Below, piece by piece: positions 25,448 through 39,829 of a DNA stretch of 64,000 nt. Source of the DNA: Cronobacter universalis NCTC 9529 (GTDB taxonomy: Bacteria; Pseudomonadota; Gammaproteobacteria; Enterobacterales; Enterobacteriaceae). The position numbers were made by a program, and so were the translations under genes. The stretch spans positions 4,243,097 to 4,307,096 of the forward strand of contig NZ_CP012257.1 of assembly GCF_001277175.1 (NCBI RefSeq), in the 5' to 3' direction. Within the stretch, counting starts at the first letter, position 1. Each line of letters starts with the position of its first letter. A model generated the notes under the pieces. That model was not told the DNA's origin, made no database searches, and saw nothing but the letters and a program-made list of their open reading frames with translations.

Positions 25448-26892
25448 CAGCGGATTCGCTGAACCTCATTCTGGCTATCAGCGAAGGCGAGCTGGTAGAG
25501 GAAATCGTCATTGCGCTGCTGGCGTCGCCGCAGCTGGCGGTCTTTTTCGAAAAGTTTCCCCGCCTGAAACACGCGCTGACCCAGGATATTCCGCGCTGGC
25601 GCAAACAGCTCAAAACCCGGCTGAAAGAGGCGCACGTCCCGCCGGAGCTGGAAGAAGAGGTGATCGGCTATCAGAAAAGCCAGCTGCTCTCCACCAGCCA
25701 GTTTATCGTTCAGTTGCCGCAAATCAGCGCACTGCTGCGCCGCGTCGGCTCGCCGTTTGCCGACCAGGCGCAGCGGCTTATCGCCGACAACCCTCATTTT
25801 ACGCCCGCCCTGCATACGCTCTTTTTACAGCGCTGGCGGTTAAGCCTCGTCGTGCAGGCGACGTCCTTTAACCAGCAGTTGCTGGAAGAGGAGCGCGAGC
25901 AGTTGCTAAGCGAGGTTCAGGAGCGCATGACCCTGAGCGGCCAGCTTGAGCAGGTGCTGGTGGAGAACGAAGATTCCGCTGGCCGTCTGTGGGACATGAG
26001 CGACGGTAAACTGCGGCGCGGCGATTACCAGCTTATCGTGAAATATGGCGATTTCCTGGCCGATCAGCCGGAGCTGATGCAGCTTGCCGAACAGCTTGGC
26101 CGTTCGCGTGAAGCGAAATCGGTGCCGAAGAAAGAGGCGCCGCTGGAAACCTTCCGCACGCTGGTGCGCGAGCCGGCTTCAGTGCCGGAACAGGTCGACG
26201 GCTTACAGCGCAGCGACGATATTCTGCGCCTGCTGCCGCCGGAGCTGGCGACGCTTGGCATCACTGAGCTGGAATATGAGTTTTACCGGCGGCTGGTGGA
26301 GAAGCAGTTGCTGACCTACCGGCTTCAGGGCGACGCGTGGCGCGAGAAAGTCATGCAACGTCCGGTGACGCGTCAGGATTATGACGAACAGCCGCGCGGG
26401 CCATTTATCGTCTGCGTGGATACGTCCGGCTCGATGGGCGGCTTTAACGAGCAATGCGCCAAGGCCTTTTGCCTCGCGCTGATGCGTATTGCGCTGGCAG
26501 ATAACCGCCGCTGTTTCATTATGCTGTTTTCCAGCGAAGTAGTGCGCTATGAGCTGTGCGGCCGCGACGGCATTGATCAGGCGATCCGCTTTCTGAGCCA
26601 GCGCTTTCGCGGCGGCACCGATCTGGCGAGCTGTTTTCGCGCGATAGCGGAAAAGCTTCAGGGCGGCGAGTGGTTCGACGCCGACGCGGTGGTGGTTTCC
26701 GATTTTATCGCCCAGCGGCTGCCGGATGAGGTGGTTAACAAGGTAAAGGAGTTACAGCGCGTTCATCAGCACCGCTTTCATGCGGTGGCGATGTCCGCGC
26801 ATGGCAAACCCGGCATCATGCGTATTTTCGATCATATCTGGCGCTTTGATACCGGGATGCGCAGCCGTCTGGTGCGCCGTTTACGTCGCTGA
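25441..26892 (+). CDS. viaA: VWA-domain protein ViaA, partner of RavA
   Basis: A 483-residue cytoplasmic protein. The N-terminal half is helical. The C-terminal von Willebrand A domain (from about residue 320) carries an intact MIDAS DxSxS motif, D327-T-S329-G-S331. ViaA stimulates RavA ATPase activity. Its end is only 2 bp from the convergent asnA stop. Confidence 0.95.
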   Translation: MLTADSLNLILAISEGELVEEIVIALLASPQLAVFFEKFPRLKHALTQDIPRWRKQLKTRLKEAHVPPELEEEVIGYQKSQLLSTSQFIVQLPQISALLRRVGSPFADQAQRLIADNPHFTPALHTLFLQRWRLSLVVQATSFNQQLLEEEREQLLSEVQERMTLSGQLEQVLVENEDSAGRLWDMSDGKLRRGDYQLIVKYGDFLADQPELMQLAEQLGRSREAKSVPKKEAPLETFRTLVREPASVPEQVDGLQRSDDILRLLPPELATLGITELEYEFYRRLVEKQLLTYRLQGDAWREKVMQRPVTRQDYDEQPRGPFIVCVDTSGSMGGFNEQCAKAFCLALMRIALADNRRCFIMLFSSEVVRYELCGRDGIDQAIRFLSQRFRGGTDLASCFRAIAEKLQGGEWFDADAVVVSDFIAQRLPDEVVNKVKELQRVHQHRFHAVAMSAHGKPGIMRIFDHIWRFDTGMRSRLVRRLRR

Positions 26893-26894
26893 CG

Positions 26895-27887
26895 TTACAG
26901 CAGCTCAGCGACGGTGGACTGTACTTGTTCCGGCCAGACGCCGCACTGCACCTGACCGATGTGCGGCAGTTGCAGCAGCAGCATCGTGAGACGCGACTGA
27001 CCGATCCCGCCGCCGATCGTCTGCGGCATTTCACCGTTAAGCAGCGCCTGGTGCCACTCCAGCGCCAGACGATCCTGATCGCCGGTAAGCGCCAGCTGCC
27101 GTTTAAGCGTGTCGGCATCCACGCGGATCCCCATTGAGGAGATCTCAAACGCGTCTTCCAGCAGCGGGTTCCAGACGAGGATATCGCCGTTGAGACCGGC
27201 AAAACCGCTTTCGGTCGGCGTGGTCCAGTCATCATAATCCGGCGCGCGTACATCATGGCGTTTGCCGTCGGCAAGCTTACCGCCGATACCAATCAGGAAA
27301 ACCGCCCCCAGCTCTTTCGCAATCGCGCGCTCGCGCCCTTTGGCGTCCAGCTCCGGGAAGCGGCGTTGCAGCGTTTCGCTGTGCACAAAGTGAATGGCGT
27401 CCGGCAGGAACGGCGTCAGCCCGAAGCGCTCCGCGGCCGCCAGTTCGGTTTCCTTAATCGCTGACCAGATGCTCTCCACCGTCTGCTTCAGCGTACCGAG
27501 ATGGCGTTCGCCGTCGCCCATCACACGCTCCCAGTCCCACTGATCCACATACACCGAGTGCACCGGCGAGAGGCGGTCTTCATCAGGACGCAGCGCTTTC
27601 ATATGGGTGTAGAGCCCTTCGCCGGCGCTGAAGTCATGCTGGCCCAGCGTTTTACGCTTCCATTTCGCCAGCGAATGCACCACTTCAAACTGCGCCTGCG
27701 GCAGCGTTTTGACATTGACCTGCACCGCTTTTTCACAGCCGGAAAGGTTATCCTGCGTCCCGTCGCCGACGCGGCTCAGGATCGGCGCCTGCACTTCAAG
27801 CAGACCGAGTTTCTCCTCAAGCTGGCGGGAAAAATGGGCTTTCACAAAGCTAATCTGACGCTGGCGTGTGATATAGGCGGTTTTCAT
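26895..27887 (-). CDS. asnA: Aspartate-ammonia ligase (ammonia-dependent asparagine synthetase)
   Basis: A 330-residue class II aminoacyl-tRNA-synthetase-like enzyme making asparagine from aspartate, ATP and ammonia, the same length as E. coli AsnA. Recognisable segments are [31 protein letters not shown] and [15 protein letters not shown] (motif 3-like). It is divergent from its activator gene asnC across a 153-bp AT-rich gap. Confidence 0.97.
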   Translation of the reverse strand: MKTAYITRQRQISFVKAHFSRQLEEKLGLLEVQAPILSRVGDGTQDNLSGCEKAVQVNVKTLPQAQFEVVHSLAKWKRKTLGQHDFSAGEGLYTHMKALRPDEDRLSPVHSVYVDQWDWERVMGDGERHLGTLKQTVESIWSAIKETELAAAERFGLTPFLPDAIHFVHSETLQRRFPELDAKGRERAIAKELGAVFLIGIGGKLADGKRHDVRAPDYDDWTTPTESGFAGLNGDILVWNPLLEDAFEISSMGIRVDADTLKRQLALTGDQDRLALEWHQALLNGEMPQTIGGGIGQSRLTMLLLQLPHIGQVQCGVWPEQVQSTVAELL

Positions 27888-28040
27888 TTTTTAGGGCTCC
27901 TGTACCTCTGTTACTTTCGATTAATCAATAAAAAAGCCCACCATTTCAATAATCATCAATAAAAAAGGCCACATGCCTTTTAATCCGATAATATAGACGG
28001 CATGAAACTGACGATTGCTGAATAATCATAAGGAAAACGT

Positions 28041-28499
28041 ATGGAAAATTATCAGATCGATAATCTGGACCGCGGCATTCTGGAAGCGCTGATGGCGAAT
28101 GCGCGTACCGCCTACGCCGAACTTGCCAAGCAGTTCGGCGTCAGCCCGGGCACTATCCATGTGCGCGTGGAGAAGATGAAGCAGGCAGGGATCATTACCG
28201 GCGCGCGCATTGATATCAGCCCGAAACAGCTTGGTTACGATGTCTGCTGCTTTATCGGCATCATTCTCAAGAGCGCGAAAGATTACCCGGCCGCGCTCGA
28301 AAAGCTGGAAAGCCTCGATGAAGTGACCGAGGCCTATTACACCACCGGCCACTACAGCATCTTTATCAAGGTGATGTGTCGATCGATAGACGCGCTGCAG
28401 CAGGTGCTTATCAACAAGATCCAAACAATTGATGAAATTCAGTCCACCGAGACGTTGATCTCCCTGCAGAACCCGATCATGCGCACCATTCGCCCATAA
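28041..28499 (+). CDS. asnC: Transcriptional regulator AsnC (Lrp/AsnC family)
   Basis: A 152-residue regulator with an N-terminal helix-turn-helix (LDRGILEALMANARTAYAEL, then FGVSPGTIHVRVEKM) and a C-terminal RAM ligand-binding domain. In E. coli it activates asnA when asparagine is absent and also represses mnmG transcription. It is divergent from asnA, and the shared 153-bp gap (27888-28040) presumably holds its site. Confidence 0.97.
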   Translation: MENYQIDNLDRGILEALMANARTAYAELAKQFGVSPGTIHVRVEKMKQAGIITGARIDISPKQLGYDVCCFIGIILKSAKDYPAALEKLESLDEVTEAYYTTGHYSIFIKVMCRSIDALQQVLINKIQTIDEIQSTETLISLQNPIMRTIRP

Positions 28500-28520
28500 A
28501 GGGATTTTTTAATACCCATA

Positions 28521-28529
28521 TTATCCACA
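28521..28529 (+). promoter_or_regulatory. DnaA box in the mioC promoter region
   Basis: An exact TTATCCACA lies 60 bp upstream of the mioC start, next to a candidate -10 (TACAAT, 28555-28560). In E. coli DnaA binding here represses mioC transcription towards oriC. Confidence 0.75.
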
Positions 28530-28588
28530 GGTAGATCCCAGCCCCTGCACAGCGTACAATACGCGTGGTTTACTCAAGGCGGACATCC

Positions 28589-29029
28589 ATGACAGACATT
28601 ACCCTGATCAGTGGCAGCACTCTTGGCGGCGCGGAATATGTGGCGGAACACCTGGCTGAAAAGCTGGAAGACGCCGGTTTTAGCACCGAAACGCTGCATG
28701 GCCCGCTTCTTGAGGATCTTAAGCCTGAAGGCACCTGGCTGATTGTCACCTCCACGCATGGCGCGGGCGATCTGCCGGACAACCTGCAACCTTTATATGA
28801 TGCGCTTGCAGAGCAGCGTCCCGATCTGAGCCTGGTTCGCTACGGCGCTATCGGTATCGGTAGCCGTGAATACGACACGTTTTGCGGGGCGATTGAAAAA
28901 CTGGACGCGCTGTTAATCGAATGTGGGGCGAAACGGGTCGGCGAACCGCTTAAGATCAACATTCTCGATCATGATATTCCGGAAGATCCCGCAGAGGTGT
29001 GGCTCGGATCTTGGAAAAATTTACTCTGA
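28589..29029 (+). CDS. mioC: FMN-binding protein MioC
   Basis: A 146-residue flavodoxin-like protein; E. coli MioC has 147. The FMN phosphate loop is SGSTLGGAEY and the ring-binding loops are STHGAGDLPDN and GIGSREYDTFCGA. It supports biotin synthase activity in vitro. It directly abuts oriC, so its transcription enters the origin. The ATG at 28589 is chosen over an upstream GTG because the protein then begins MTDITLISGS like its relatives. Confidence 0.95.
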   Translation: MTDITLISGSTLGGAEYVAEHLAEKLEDAGFSTETLHGPLLEDLKPEGTWLIVTSTHGAGDLPDNLQPLYDALAEQRPDLSLVRYGAIGIGSREYDTFCGAIEKLDALLIECGAKRVGEPLKINILDHDIPEDPAEVWLGSWKNLL

Positions 29030-29312
29030 TCGGCGAAAAGATCGCCATTCAGCTGTGGATAAAAGTGCTTAAAAGCTTGGATCAACCCGTAGTTATCCAA
29101 GGTATAAGTGTTGTTCGCTTTTTGAGTTGTGTATAACCCTCATTTCTGATCCCAGCTTATACGGTCTGGGATCACCGATCATTCACAGCAAGCGATCCCG
29201 GATAACCTTTTGATCCCAAATGGGCGATCCGGGTTATCCACAAGGGATGTCGATCCTAATAAGAGATCATAATAAAACAGATCCTTTAGATAAAAGATCT
29301 TCTTTTTAATAC
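29030..29312. other. oriC: Chromosomal replication origin oriC
   Basis: Position (between mioC and mnmG) and content identify it. DnaA boxes are R4-like TGTGGATAA (29054-29062), TTATCCAAG (29093-29101), R2-like TGTGTATAA (29128-29136) and R1 TTATCCACA (29234-29242). Three AT-rich 13-mers form the unwinding element: CTAATAAGAGATC (29256-29268), AATAAAACAGATC (29271-29283) and TAGATAAAAGATC (29287-29299). By my count fourteen GATC sites fall in this stretch and its edges, as expected for SeqA/Dam control. The remaining bases to mnmG (29313-29409) are its promoter and leader. Confidence 0.97.
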
Positions 29313-29409
29313 CAACGATCCCGGCGCTTTCTCACCAGGCTAAAGTTGAGTAGAATCCACGCCCCGGGCTAGCTAACCCTCTTTCGCACAACCGCGAGGT
29401 CATACCAAC

Positions 29410-31299
29410 ATGTTTTATCCGGATCCTTTTGACGTCATTATCATTGGCGGGGGTCATGCAGGTACCGAGGCCGCAATGGCCGCTGCACGCATGGGTCAAC
29501 AGACCCTGCTTTTGACACACAATATCGACACGCTTGGACAGATGTCCTGCAACCCGGCGATCGGCGGTATTGGTAAAGGACATCTGGTTAAGGAAGTGGA
29601 TGCCCTCGGCGGGCTTATGGCGAAAGCGATCGACCAGGCGGGTATCCAGTTTAGGATACTAAACGCCAGCAAAGGCCCGGCGGTGCGCGCTACCCGCGCT
29701 CAGGCGGATCGCGTGCTGTACAAGCAGGCTGTGCGTACCGCGCTGGAGAATCAGCCGAACCTGATGATCTTCCAGCAGGCCGTTGACGATCTGATCGTGG
29801 AAAACGATCGTGTGGTGGGCGCCGTCACACAGATGGGGCTGAAATTCCGCGCAAAAGCGGTCGTCCTCACGGTTGGTACGTTCCTCGACGGCAAAATTCA
29901 TATCGGGCTTGATAACTACAGCGGCGGCCGTGCGGGCGATCCGCCTTCCGTACCGCTGGCGCGTCGCCTGCGTGAACTGCCGCTGCGCGTCAGCCGCCTG
30001 AAAACCGGAACGCCGCCGCGTATCGACGCGCGTACCATCGATTTCAGCGTGCTCGATCAGCAGCATGGCGATAACCCGATGCCGGTCTTCTCGTTCATGG
30101 GATCCGCGGATCAACATCCGCGTCAGGTGCCGTGCTATGTCACGCACACCAACGAAAAAACCCACGACGTGATCCGCAATAACCTCGATCGCAGCCCTAT
30201 GTACGCCGGCGTGATTGAGGGGATCGGCCCGCGCTACTGCCCTTCTATCGAAGACAAAGTGATGCGCTTCGCCGATCGCAACGCGCACCAGATTTTCCTG
30301 GAGCCCGAAGGGCTGACCAGCAATGAAATTTACCCGAACGGCATCTCCACCAGCCTGCCGTTCGACGTGCAGATGCAAATCGTCCGTTCCATGAAAGGGA
30401 TGGAGAATGCGAAGATTGTTCGCCCGGGCTACGCGATTGAGTACGATTTCTTCGATCCGCGCGACCTGAAGCCGACGCTCGAAAGCAAATACATCCAGGG
30501 GCTGTTCTTCGCAGGCCAGATCAACGGCACCACCGGTTATGAAGAAGCCGCCGCCCAGGGCCTGCTGGCTGGCCTTAATGCGGGCCGTTATTCGGCGGAG
30601 AAAGAGGGCTGGGCGCCAGGTCGCTCACAGGCGTATCTTGGCGTGCTGGTTGATGACCTCTGCACGCTCGGCACTAAAGAGCCGTACCGCATGTTTACCT
30701 CGCGCGCGGAATATCGTCTGATGCTGCGTGAAGACAACGCCGATTTACGCCTGACGGAAGCCGGTCGTGAAATGGGTCTGGTCGACGATGCGCGCTGGGC
30801 GCGTTTCAACGAGAAGCTGGAAAATATCGAGCGTGAGCGCCAGCGTCTGAGAAGCACCTGGGTGACGCCGTCTACCGCCTCGGTGGAAGAGATCAACGCG
30901 ACGCTTACCGCGCCGCTCTCCCGTGAAGCCAGCGGCGAAGATCTGCTGCGCCGCCCGGAAATGACCTATGCTCAGTTGACCACGCTGTCGGCTTTCGCCC
31001 CGGCGCTGGACGACGCGCAGGCGGCTGAGCAGGTTGAAATCCAGGTGAAATACGAAGGCTATATCGCCCGCCAGCAGGATGAGATCGAAAAACAGCAGCG
31101 CAACGAAAGCACGCTACTGCCGGCGACGCTGGATTATCGGCAGGTGAATGGCCTCTCCAATGAGGTGATCGCCAAGCTTAACGATCATAAACCGGCATCG
31201 ATTGGCCAGGCGTCCCGTATCTCCGGGATCACGCCCGCCGCCATTTCGATTCTGCTGGTCTGGCTGAAAAAACAGGGGTTACTGCGCCGCAGTGCCTGA
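29410..31299 (+). CDS. mnmG: tRNA uridine-5-carboxymethylaminomethyl modification enzyme MnmG (GidA)
   Basis: A 629-residue FAD enzyme, the E. coli length. The FAD-binding GGGHAG (G13-G18) opens the protein, and the family signatures [11 protein letters not shown] and [16 protein letters not shown] follow. With MnmE (encoded at 59.5-60.9 kb of this window) it modifies the wobble uridine (xm5U34) of several tRNAs. Its transcription away from oriC is known to aid origin opening in E. coli. Confidence 0.98.
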   Translation: MFYPDPFDVIIIGGGHAGTEAAMAAARMGQQTLLLTHNIDTLGQMSCNPAIGGIGKGHLVKEVDALGGLMAKAIDQAGIQFRILNASKGPAVRATRAQADRVLYKQAVRTALENQPNLMIFQQAVDDLIVENDRVVGAVTQMGLKFRAKAVVLTVGTFLDGKIHIGLDNYSGGRAGDPPSVPLARRLRELPLRVSRLKTGTPPRIDARTIDFSVLDQQHGDNPMPVFSFMGSADQHPRQVPCYVTHTNEKTHDVIRNNLDRSPMYAGVIEGIGPRYCPSIEDKVMRFADRNAHQIFLEPEGLTSNEIYPNGISTSLPFDVQMQIVRSMKGMENAKIVRPGYAIEYDFFDPRDLKPTLESKYIQGLFFAGQINGTTGYEEAAAQGLLAGLNAGRYSAEKEGWAPGRSQAYLGVLVDDLCTLGTKEPYRMFTSRAEYRLMLREDNADLRLTEAGREMGLVDDARWARFNEKLENIERERQRLRSTWVTPSTASVEEINATLTAPLSREASGEDLLRRPEMTYAQLTTLSAFAPALDDAQAAEQVEIQVKYEGYIARQQDEIEKQQRNESTLLPATLDYRQVNGLSNEVIAKLNDHKPASIGQASRISGITPAAISILLVWLKKQGLLRRSA

Positions 31300-31314
31300 G
31301 TCAGGTCTCTCTTC

Positions 31315-31340
31315 GGGCCAGCCTTTGTCTGGCCCTTTTT
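31315..31340 (+). terminator. Hairpin terminator between mnmG and rsmG
   Basis: GGGCCAG and CTGGCCC pair around a seven-base loop and are followed by five Ts. The rsmG start is only 17 bp beyond, so read-through or an attenuated operon is likely. Confidence 0.8.
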
Positions 31341-31356
31341 ATATGGAAACACCGTC

Positions 31357-31980
31357 GTGCTGAATACACTGACCCGCCTGCTTGATGACGCAGGGATTAC
31401 GCTGCCCGAACACCAGAAAGCGCAGCTGGTGGCCTATGTCGATATGCTGAACAAGTGGAACAAGGCCTATAACCTGACCTCCGTACGCGACCCGAACGAG
31501 ATGCTGGTGCGCCACATTATGGACAGCATCGTGGTGGAGCCGCACTTACAGGGCTCGCGTTTTATCGATGTCGGCACGGGCCCCGGCCTGCCGGGTATTC
31601 CGCTGGCGATAGTGCGCCCGGACAGCCATTTCACGCTGCTGGACAGCCTTGGCAAGCGCGTGCGCTTTTTGCGTCAGGTGCAGCACGAACTGAAGCTCGA
31701 CAATATCGCGCCGGTACAAAGCCGCGTCGAAGCCTTTCCTGCCGAGCCGCCGTTTGATGGCGTCATCAGCCGCGCGTTCGCGTCGCTCTCCGACATGGTG
31801 AACTGGTGTCATCATCTGCCGGGGGAGCAGGGGCATTTTTATGCCCTGAAAGGCCAGCGTCCTGATGATGAGATAAGCGCGCTGCCGTCAGGCTTTGCTG
31901 TTGATGACATCATCAAATTGTCGGTTCCGCGTCTCGACGGCGAACGCCATCTGGTTATCCTTAAAGCAAACAGAACTTAA
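31357..31980 (+). CDS. rsmG: 16S rRNA (guanine527-N7) methyltransferase RsmG (GidB)
   Basis: A 207-residue SAM-dependent methyltransferase identical in length to the E. coli enzyme. The SAM-binding motif is [17 protein letters not shown] (about residues 69-85), followed by [12 protein letters not shown]. Loss of this activity gives low-level streptomycin resistance in E. coli. The start is GTG. It follows mnmG behind a terminator hairpin. Confidence 0.97.
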   Translation: MLNTLTRLLDDAGITLPEHQKAQLVAYVDMLNKWNKAYNLTSVRDPNEMLVRHIMDSIVVEPHLQGSRFIDVGTGPGLPGIPLAIVRPDSHFTLLDSLGKRVRFLRQVQHELKLDNIAPVQSRVEAFPAEPPFDGVISRAFASLSDMVNWCHHLPGEQGHFYALKGQRPDDEISALPSGFAVDDIIKLSVPRLDGERHLVILKANRT

Positions 31981-32589
31981 TATTTATCAAAAAAAGTAGA
32001 AATAAGGCGCTGCGCTTGCGGCTGGCAAAAAAGAAAACCGGCCTGCAATAACAACCTCTTATTTCACTTTTTATTAACTTCATTGCAGCTTAAGTATAAC
32101 GAAGCACCATTTGCGCTAAAAATTTAATAGTCACCTATGAAAATATAAGGGTGCTATGTTCAGGCGGCACAATGATAACGGGGCGTAAATTGTTTCCCGT
32201 AGATGTCAATGAAAGGTTTTAATCGTGTTTCGGGGTGTTTTAAAAAATTTAGGGTTTAAAGAGATTTAAATTCAAAAGGTTATAAAAGGCGCATTCCTAA
32301 AGGATGTGACAAACCTTGAGCGGTAATTGTTTAGAATGTGATCTCGTGCACGCTTTATTCGCAAGGTTTACGCGCAATTTGCACTTTTCACATTTGTTTT
32401 GCGGATTGCGAGAAAGTTGAAAAAAACGCGTCCTGAAAATTATTTAAACATTTATTCACCTTTTGGCTACTTATAGTTTGAAATCACGTGCTCGCCCCGT
32501 ATAATTTGAGCGCTTTTTGAGGCTTGACTCAGAGCGTCAAAGAACGTTTTATACGACACGCGACATACCTCGAAGGGAGCAGTGGCAAA
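31981..32589 (+). promoter_or_regulatory. AT-rich upstream region and promoter of the atp operon
   Basis: These 609 bp are clearly AT-richer than their flanks, and I see no gene in them. A good sigma-70 promoter is present near the end: -35 TTGAAA (32478-32483), 16-bp spacer, -10 TATAAT (32500-32505), giving a leader of about 78 bases before atpI. The rest, with many A/T runs, may bind H-NS or Fis, but this is inference. Confidence 0.75.
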
Positions 32590-33797
<1,208 letters not shown>

Positions 33798-33829
33798 TTT
33801 TTTACTCAACACTACTGCGTTTTAACTGA

Positions 33830-34101
<272 letters not shown>

Positions 34102-34151
34102 TGAATTTCCAGACAATATCAGAACATTAACCAGATAAGAGGCATTGTGCT

Positions 34152-34622
34152 GTGAATCTTAACGCAACAATCCTCGGCCAGGCCATCGCGTTTGTCCTGT
34201 TCGTTCTGTTCTGTATGAAGTACGTATGGCCGCCAATTATGGCTGCCATCGAAAAACGTCAGAAAGAAATTGCTGACGGTCTGTCTTCTGCAGAACGCGC
34301 TAAAAAGGATCTGGAGCTTGCACAGTCCAACGCGACCGACCAGCTGAAAAAAGCGAAAGCGGAAGCCCAGGTGATTATTGAGCAGGCGAACAAACGCCGC
34401 GCTCAGATCCTGGACGAAGCGAAAGCTGAAGCAGAGCAGGAACGTAACAAAATCGTGGCGCAGGCCCAGGCCGAAATCGAAGCCGAGCGTAAACGTGCCC
34501 GTGAAGAGCTGCGCAAGCAGGTTGCTATCCTGGCTGTTGCTGGCGCCGAGAAGATCATTGAACGTTCCGTGGATGAAGCTGCTAACAGCGACATCGTGAA
34601 TAAACTGGTCGCTGAACTGTAA
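34152..34622 (+). CDS. atpF: ATP synthase F0 subunit b
   Basis: A 156-residue stator subunit with one N-terminal membrane helix (about residues 4-26) and a long charged, alanine-rich coiled coil. The start is GTG ([14 protein letters not shown]), as in E. coli. Confidence 0.98.
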   Translation: MNLNATILGQAIAFVLFVLFCMKYVWPPIMAAIEKRQKEIADGLSSAERAKKDLELAQSNATDQLKKAKAEAQVIIEQANKRRAQILDEAKAEAEQERNKIVAQAQAEIEAERKRAREELRKQVAILAVAGAEKIIERSVDEAANSDIVNKLVAEL

Positions 34623-34636
34623 GGAGGGAGGGGCTG

Positions 34637-35170
34637 ATGTCTGAATTTGTAACGGTAGCTCGCCCCTACGCCAAAGCAGCTTTTGACTTTGCCGTCGAAC
34701 ACCAAAGCCTCGACCGCTGGCAGGATATGCTGGCGTTTGCCGCTGAAGTGGCCAAAAACGAACAGATGGCTGAGCTCCTCTCTGGCGCCCTGGCGCCAGA
34801 AACGCTCGCTAAGTCGTTTATCGCAATCTGTGGTGACCAGCTAGACGCCAACGGCCAGAACCTGATTAAGGTGATGGCAGAAAACGGCCGTCTGAAGGTT
34901 CTTCCTGATGTTCTTGAGCAGTTCATTCAGTTACGCGCAGCCCTTGAGGCTACCGTTGAAGTCGAAGTGACTTCCGCCAGCGCGCTGAGCGATGAACAGC
35001 TTGCGAAAATCAGCGCCGCGATGGAAAAACGTCTGTCACGCAAAGTGAAGCTGAATTGCAAAATTGATAAGTCTGTAATGGCGGGCGTCATCATCCGTTC
35101 GGGTGATACGGTCATTGACGGCAGCGTGCGCGGCCGTCTTGAGCGCCTCGCAGACGTCTTGCAGTCTTAA
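34637..35170 (+). CDS. atpH: ATP synthase F1 subunit delta
   Basis: A 177-residue OSCP-type subunit linking the b-dimer stalk to the top of F1. The signature near the C terminus is [26 protein letters not shown]-rich ribosome-binding site precedes it. Gaps are 14 bp after atpF and 12 bp before atpA. Confidence 0.98.
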   Translation: MSEFVTVARPYAKAAFDFAVEHQSLDRWQDMLAFAAEVAKNEQMAELLSGALAPETLAKSFIAICGDQLDANGQNLIKVMAENGRLKVLPDVLEQFIQLRAALEATVEVEVTSASALSDEQLAKISAAMEKRLSRKVKLNCKIDKSVMAGVIIRSGDTVIDGSVRGRLERLADVLQS

Positions 35171-35182
35171 GGGGACTGGAGC

Positions 35183-36724
35183 ATGCAACTGAATTCCACC
35201 GAAATCAGCGAACTGATCAAGCAGCGCATTGCTCAGTTCAATGTTGTGAGCGAAGCTCATAACGAAGGTACTATTGTTTCTGTAAGCGACGGTGTTATCC
35301 GCATTCACGGCCTGGCCGATTGTATGCAGGGTGAGATGATTTCCCTGCCGGGTAACCGTTACGCTATCGCACTGAACCTGGAGCGCGACTCCGTAGGTGC
35401 AGTGGTTATGGGTCCGTACTCTGACCTCGCCGAAGGCATGAAGGTGAAGTGTACTGGCCGTATTCTTGAAGTGCCGGTTGGCCGTGGCCTGCTTGGCCGT
35501 GTGGTTAACACCCTCGGCGCGCCGATCGATGGTAAAGGTCCGGTTGAACACGATGGCTTCTCGCCAATCGAAGTTATCGCGCCGGGCGTTATCGATCGCC
35601 AGTCCGTAGACCAGCCTGTACAGACCGGTTATAAGTCCGTTGACGCCATGATCCCAATCGGTCGTGGTCAGCGTGAACTGATCATCGGCGACCGTCAGAC
35701 CGGTAAAACCGCGATGGCTATCGACGCCATCATCAACCAGCGCGATTCCGGCATCAAATGCGTGTACGTGGCTATCGGCCAGAAAGCGTCCACCATTTCT
35801 AACGTGGTTCGTAAACTGGAAGAGCACGGCGCGCTGTCCAACACCATCGTTGTGGTCGCGACGGCTTCTGAATCCGCTGCGCTGCAATACCTGGCGCCGT
35901 ATGCCGGTTGCGCGATGGGCGAATACTTCCGCGACCGCGGCGAAGACGCGCTGATCGTTTACGATGACCTGTCTAAACAGGCTGTTGCTTACCGTCAGGT
36001 TTCCCTGCTGCTCCGTCGTCCGCCAGGACGTGAAGCATTCCCGGGCGACGTGTTCTACCTCCACTCCCGTCTGCTGGAGCGCGCATCCCGCGTTAACGCG
36101 GAATACGTTGAGAACTTCACCAAGGGTGAAGTGAAAGGTAAAACCGGCTCCCTGACCGCGCTGCCGATCATCGAAACCCAGGCGGGTGACGTTTCCGCGT
36201 TCGTTCCGACCAACGTAATTTCCATTACCGATGGTCAGATCTTCCTGGAAACCAACCTGTTTAACTCCGGTATTCGTCCGGCGGTTAACCCGGGTATCTC
36301 CGTATCGCGTGTGGGTGGTGCTGCTCAGACCAAGATCATCAAGAAACTGTCCGGTGGTATTCGTACCGCGCTGGCGCAGTATCGTGAACTGGCGGCGTTC
36401 TCTCAGTTCGCCTCCGATCTGGACGAAGCAACCCGTAAGCAGCTGAGCCACGGCCAGAAAGTCACTGAACTGCTCAAGCAGAAACAGTACGCGCCGATGT
36501 CTGTTGCACAGCAGGGCCTGGTCCTGTTCGCGGCGGAACGCGGTTACCTCGAAGACGTGGAACTGGCGAAAATCGGTAGCTTCGAAGCCGCTCTGCTGGC
36601 TTACGCTGACCGTGATCACGCTCCGCTGATGCAAGAGATTAACCAGAACGGTGGCTATAACGATGAGATCGAAGGCAAGCTGAAAAGCCTCCTCGACTCC
36701 TTCAAAGCAACCCAGTCCTGGTAA
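35183..36724 (+). CDS. atpA: ATP synthase F1 subunit alpha
   Basis: A 513-residue regulatory nucleotide-binding subunit, the E. coli length. The Walker A motif is GDRQTGKT (about residues 169-176), and the ATPase alpha/beta signature and the arginine-finger region [14 protein letters not shown] (about 360-375) are present. Confidence 0.99.
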   Translation: MQLNSTEISELIKQRIAQFNVVSEAHNEGTIVSVSDGVIRIHGLADCMQGEMISLPGNRYAIALNLERDSVGAVVMGPYSDLAEGMKVKCTGRILEVPVGRGLLGRVVNTLGAPIDGKGPVEHDGFSPIEVIAPGVIDRQSVDQPVQTGYKSVDAMIPIGRGQRELIIGDRQTGKTAMAIDAIINQRDSGIKCVYVAIGQKASTISNVVRKLEEHGALSNTIVVVATASESAALQYLAPYAGCAMGEYFRDRGEDALIVYDDLSKQAVAYRQVSLLLRRPPGREAFPGDVFYLHSRLLERASRVNAEYVENFTKGEVKGKTGSLTALPIIETQAGDVSAFVPTNVISITDGQIFLETNLFNSGIRPAVNPGISVSRVGGAAQTKIIKKLSGGIRTALAQYRELAAFSQFASDLDEATRKQLSHGQKVTELLKQKQYAPMSVAQQGLVLFAAERGYLEDVELAKIGSFEAALLAYADRDHAPLMQEINQNGGYNDEIEGKLKSLLDSFKATQSW

Positions 36725-36774
36725 CGTCTGGCGGCTTGCTGTAAGGCAAGCCGCAAGGCATTGAGGAGAAGCTC

Positions 36775-39047
<2,273 letters not shown>

Positions 39048-39067
39048 CGCCTTAATCGGAGGGTGAT

Positions 39068-39487
39068 ATGGCAATGACTTACCACCTGGATGTCGTCAGC
39101 GCAGAGAAACAGATGTTCTCTGGTCTGGTCGAGAAAATCCAGGTTACGGGTAGCGAAGGCGAGCTGGGTATCTACCCGGGCCACGCGCCGCTGCTCACCG
39201 CCATTAAGCCTGGTATGATCCGCATCGTGAAACAGCACGGCCACGAAGAGTATATTTATCTCTCCGGCGGCGTGCTGGAAGTGCAGCCGGGCACCGTAAC
39301 CGTGCTGGCTGACACCGCGATTCGCGGCCAGGATCTCGACGAAGCGCGAGCCCTGGAAGCGAAGCGTAAAGCGGAAGACCATATCCGTAGCTCCCACGGT
39401 GACGTGGACTACGCTCAGGCTTCTGCTGAGCTGGCCAAGGCGATCGCCAAACTGCGCGTTATCGAGTTGACCAAAAAAGCGATGTAA
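39068..39487 (+). CDS. atpC: ATP synthase F1 subunit epsilon
   Basis: A 139-residue subunit with an N-terminal beta-sandwich (contains [19 protein letters not shown]) and a C-terminal helical hairpin that inhibits ATP hydrolysis. It is the last gene of the operon; a bidirectional terminator follows after 16 bp. Confidence 0.98.
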   Translation: MAMTYHLDVVSAEKQMFSGLVEKIQVTGSEGELGIYPGHAPLLTAIKPGMIRIVKQHGHEEYIYLSGGVLEVQPGTVTVLADTAIRGQDLDEARALEAKRKAEDHIRSSHGDVDYAQASAELAKAIAKLRVIELTKKAM

Positions 39488-39503
39488 CACCGGCTTGAAA
39501 GTT

Positions 39504-39538
39504 AAAAAGCCAGCCTGGGCGACCCGGCTGGCTTTTTT
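39504..39538. terminator. atp operon terminator
   Basis: AAAAAGCCAGCC and GGCTGGCTTTTT form a 12-bp stem with T-runs on both strands, directly after atpC. The region 39539-39829 before glmU holds no gene; it is AT-rich with a candidate -10 (TAGAAT, 39773-39778) for a glmUS promoter. I could not identify NagC sites with confidence. Confidence 0.9.
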
Positions 39539-39829
39539 ATGGCGGTTTATCAGGCTCAATAAAAGCGAGTTTTGAACGTTTACCTGCGTTTACGCCGCTT
39601 TATTCCAGCTGCAAAAAAACGTCATCTCTTTGTTTTTATGAATGATACTGTGGGTAAAAGCGTTTACTCTCTCTTTTTGCGCCTTCCGGTGTGCGTTACG
39701 CGCCTGTATAACAGAGTAAAACAGGATAAAAGCGGCGATTTGCCAGCAGCCCGTTTTATGCTGAAAAATATGTAGAATTCCGGGCGCTAAATCGCTTTAC
39801 TTCATTCACTTTCATAAGACAGGACGACT

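Noticed and set aside
35036..36634. Minus-strand open frame of about 530 codons opposite atpA
   Set aside because: It lies wholly antisense to atpH/atpA and encodes no recognisable motif; it results from biased codon use in atpA.
39572..39775. Plus-strand open frame of 67 codons between atpC and glmU
   Set aside because: No ribosome-binding site, basic low-information composition, and it lies in a probable promoter region.
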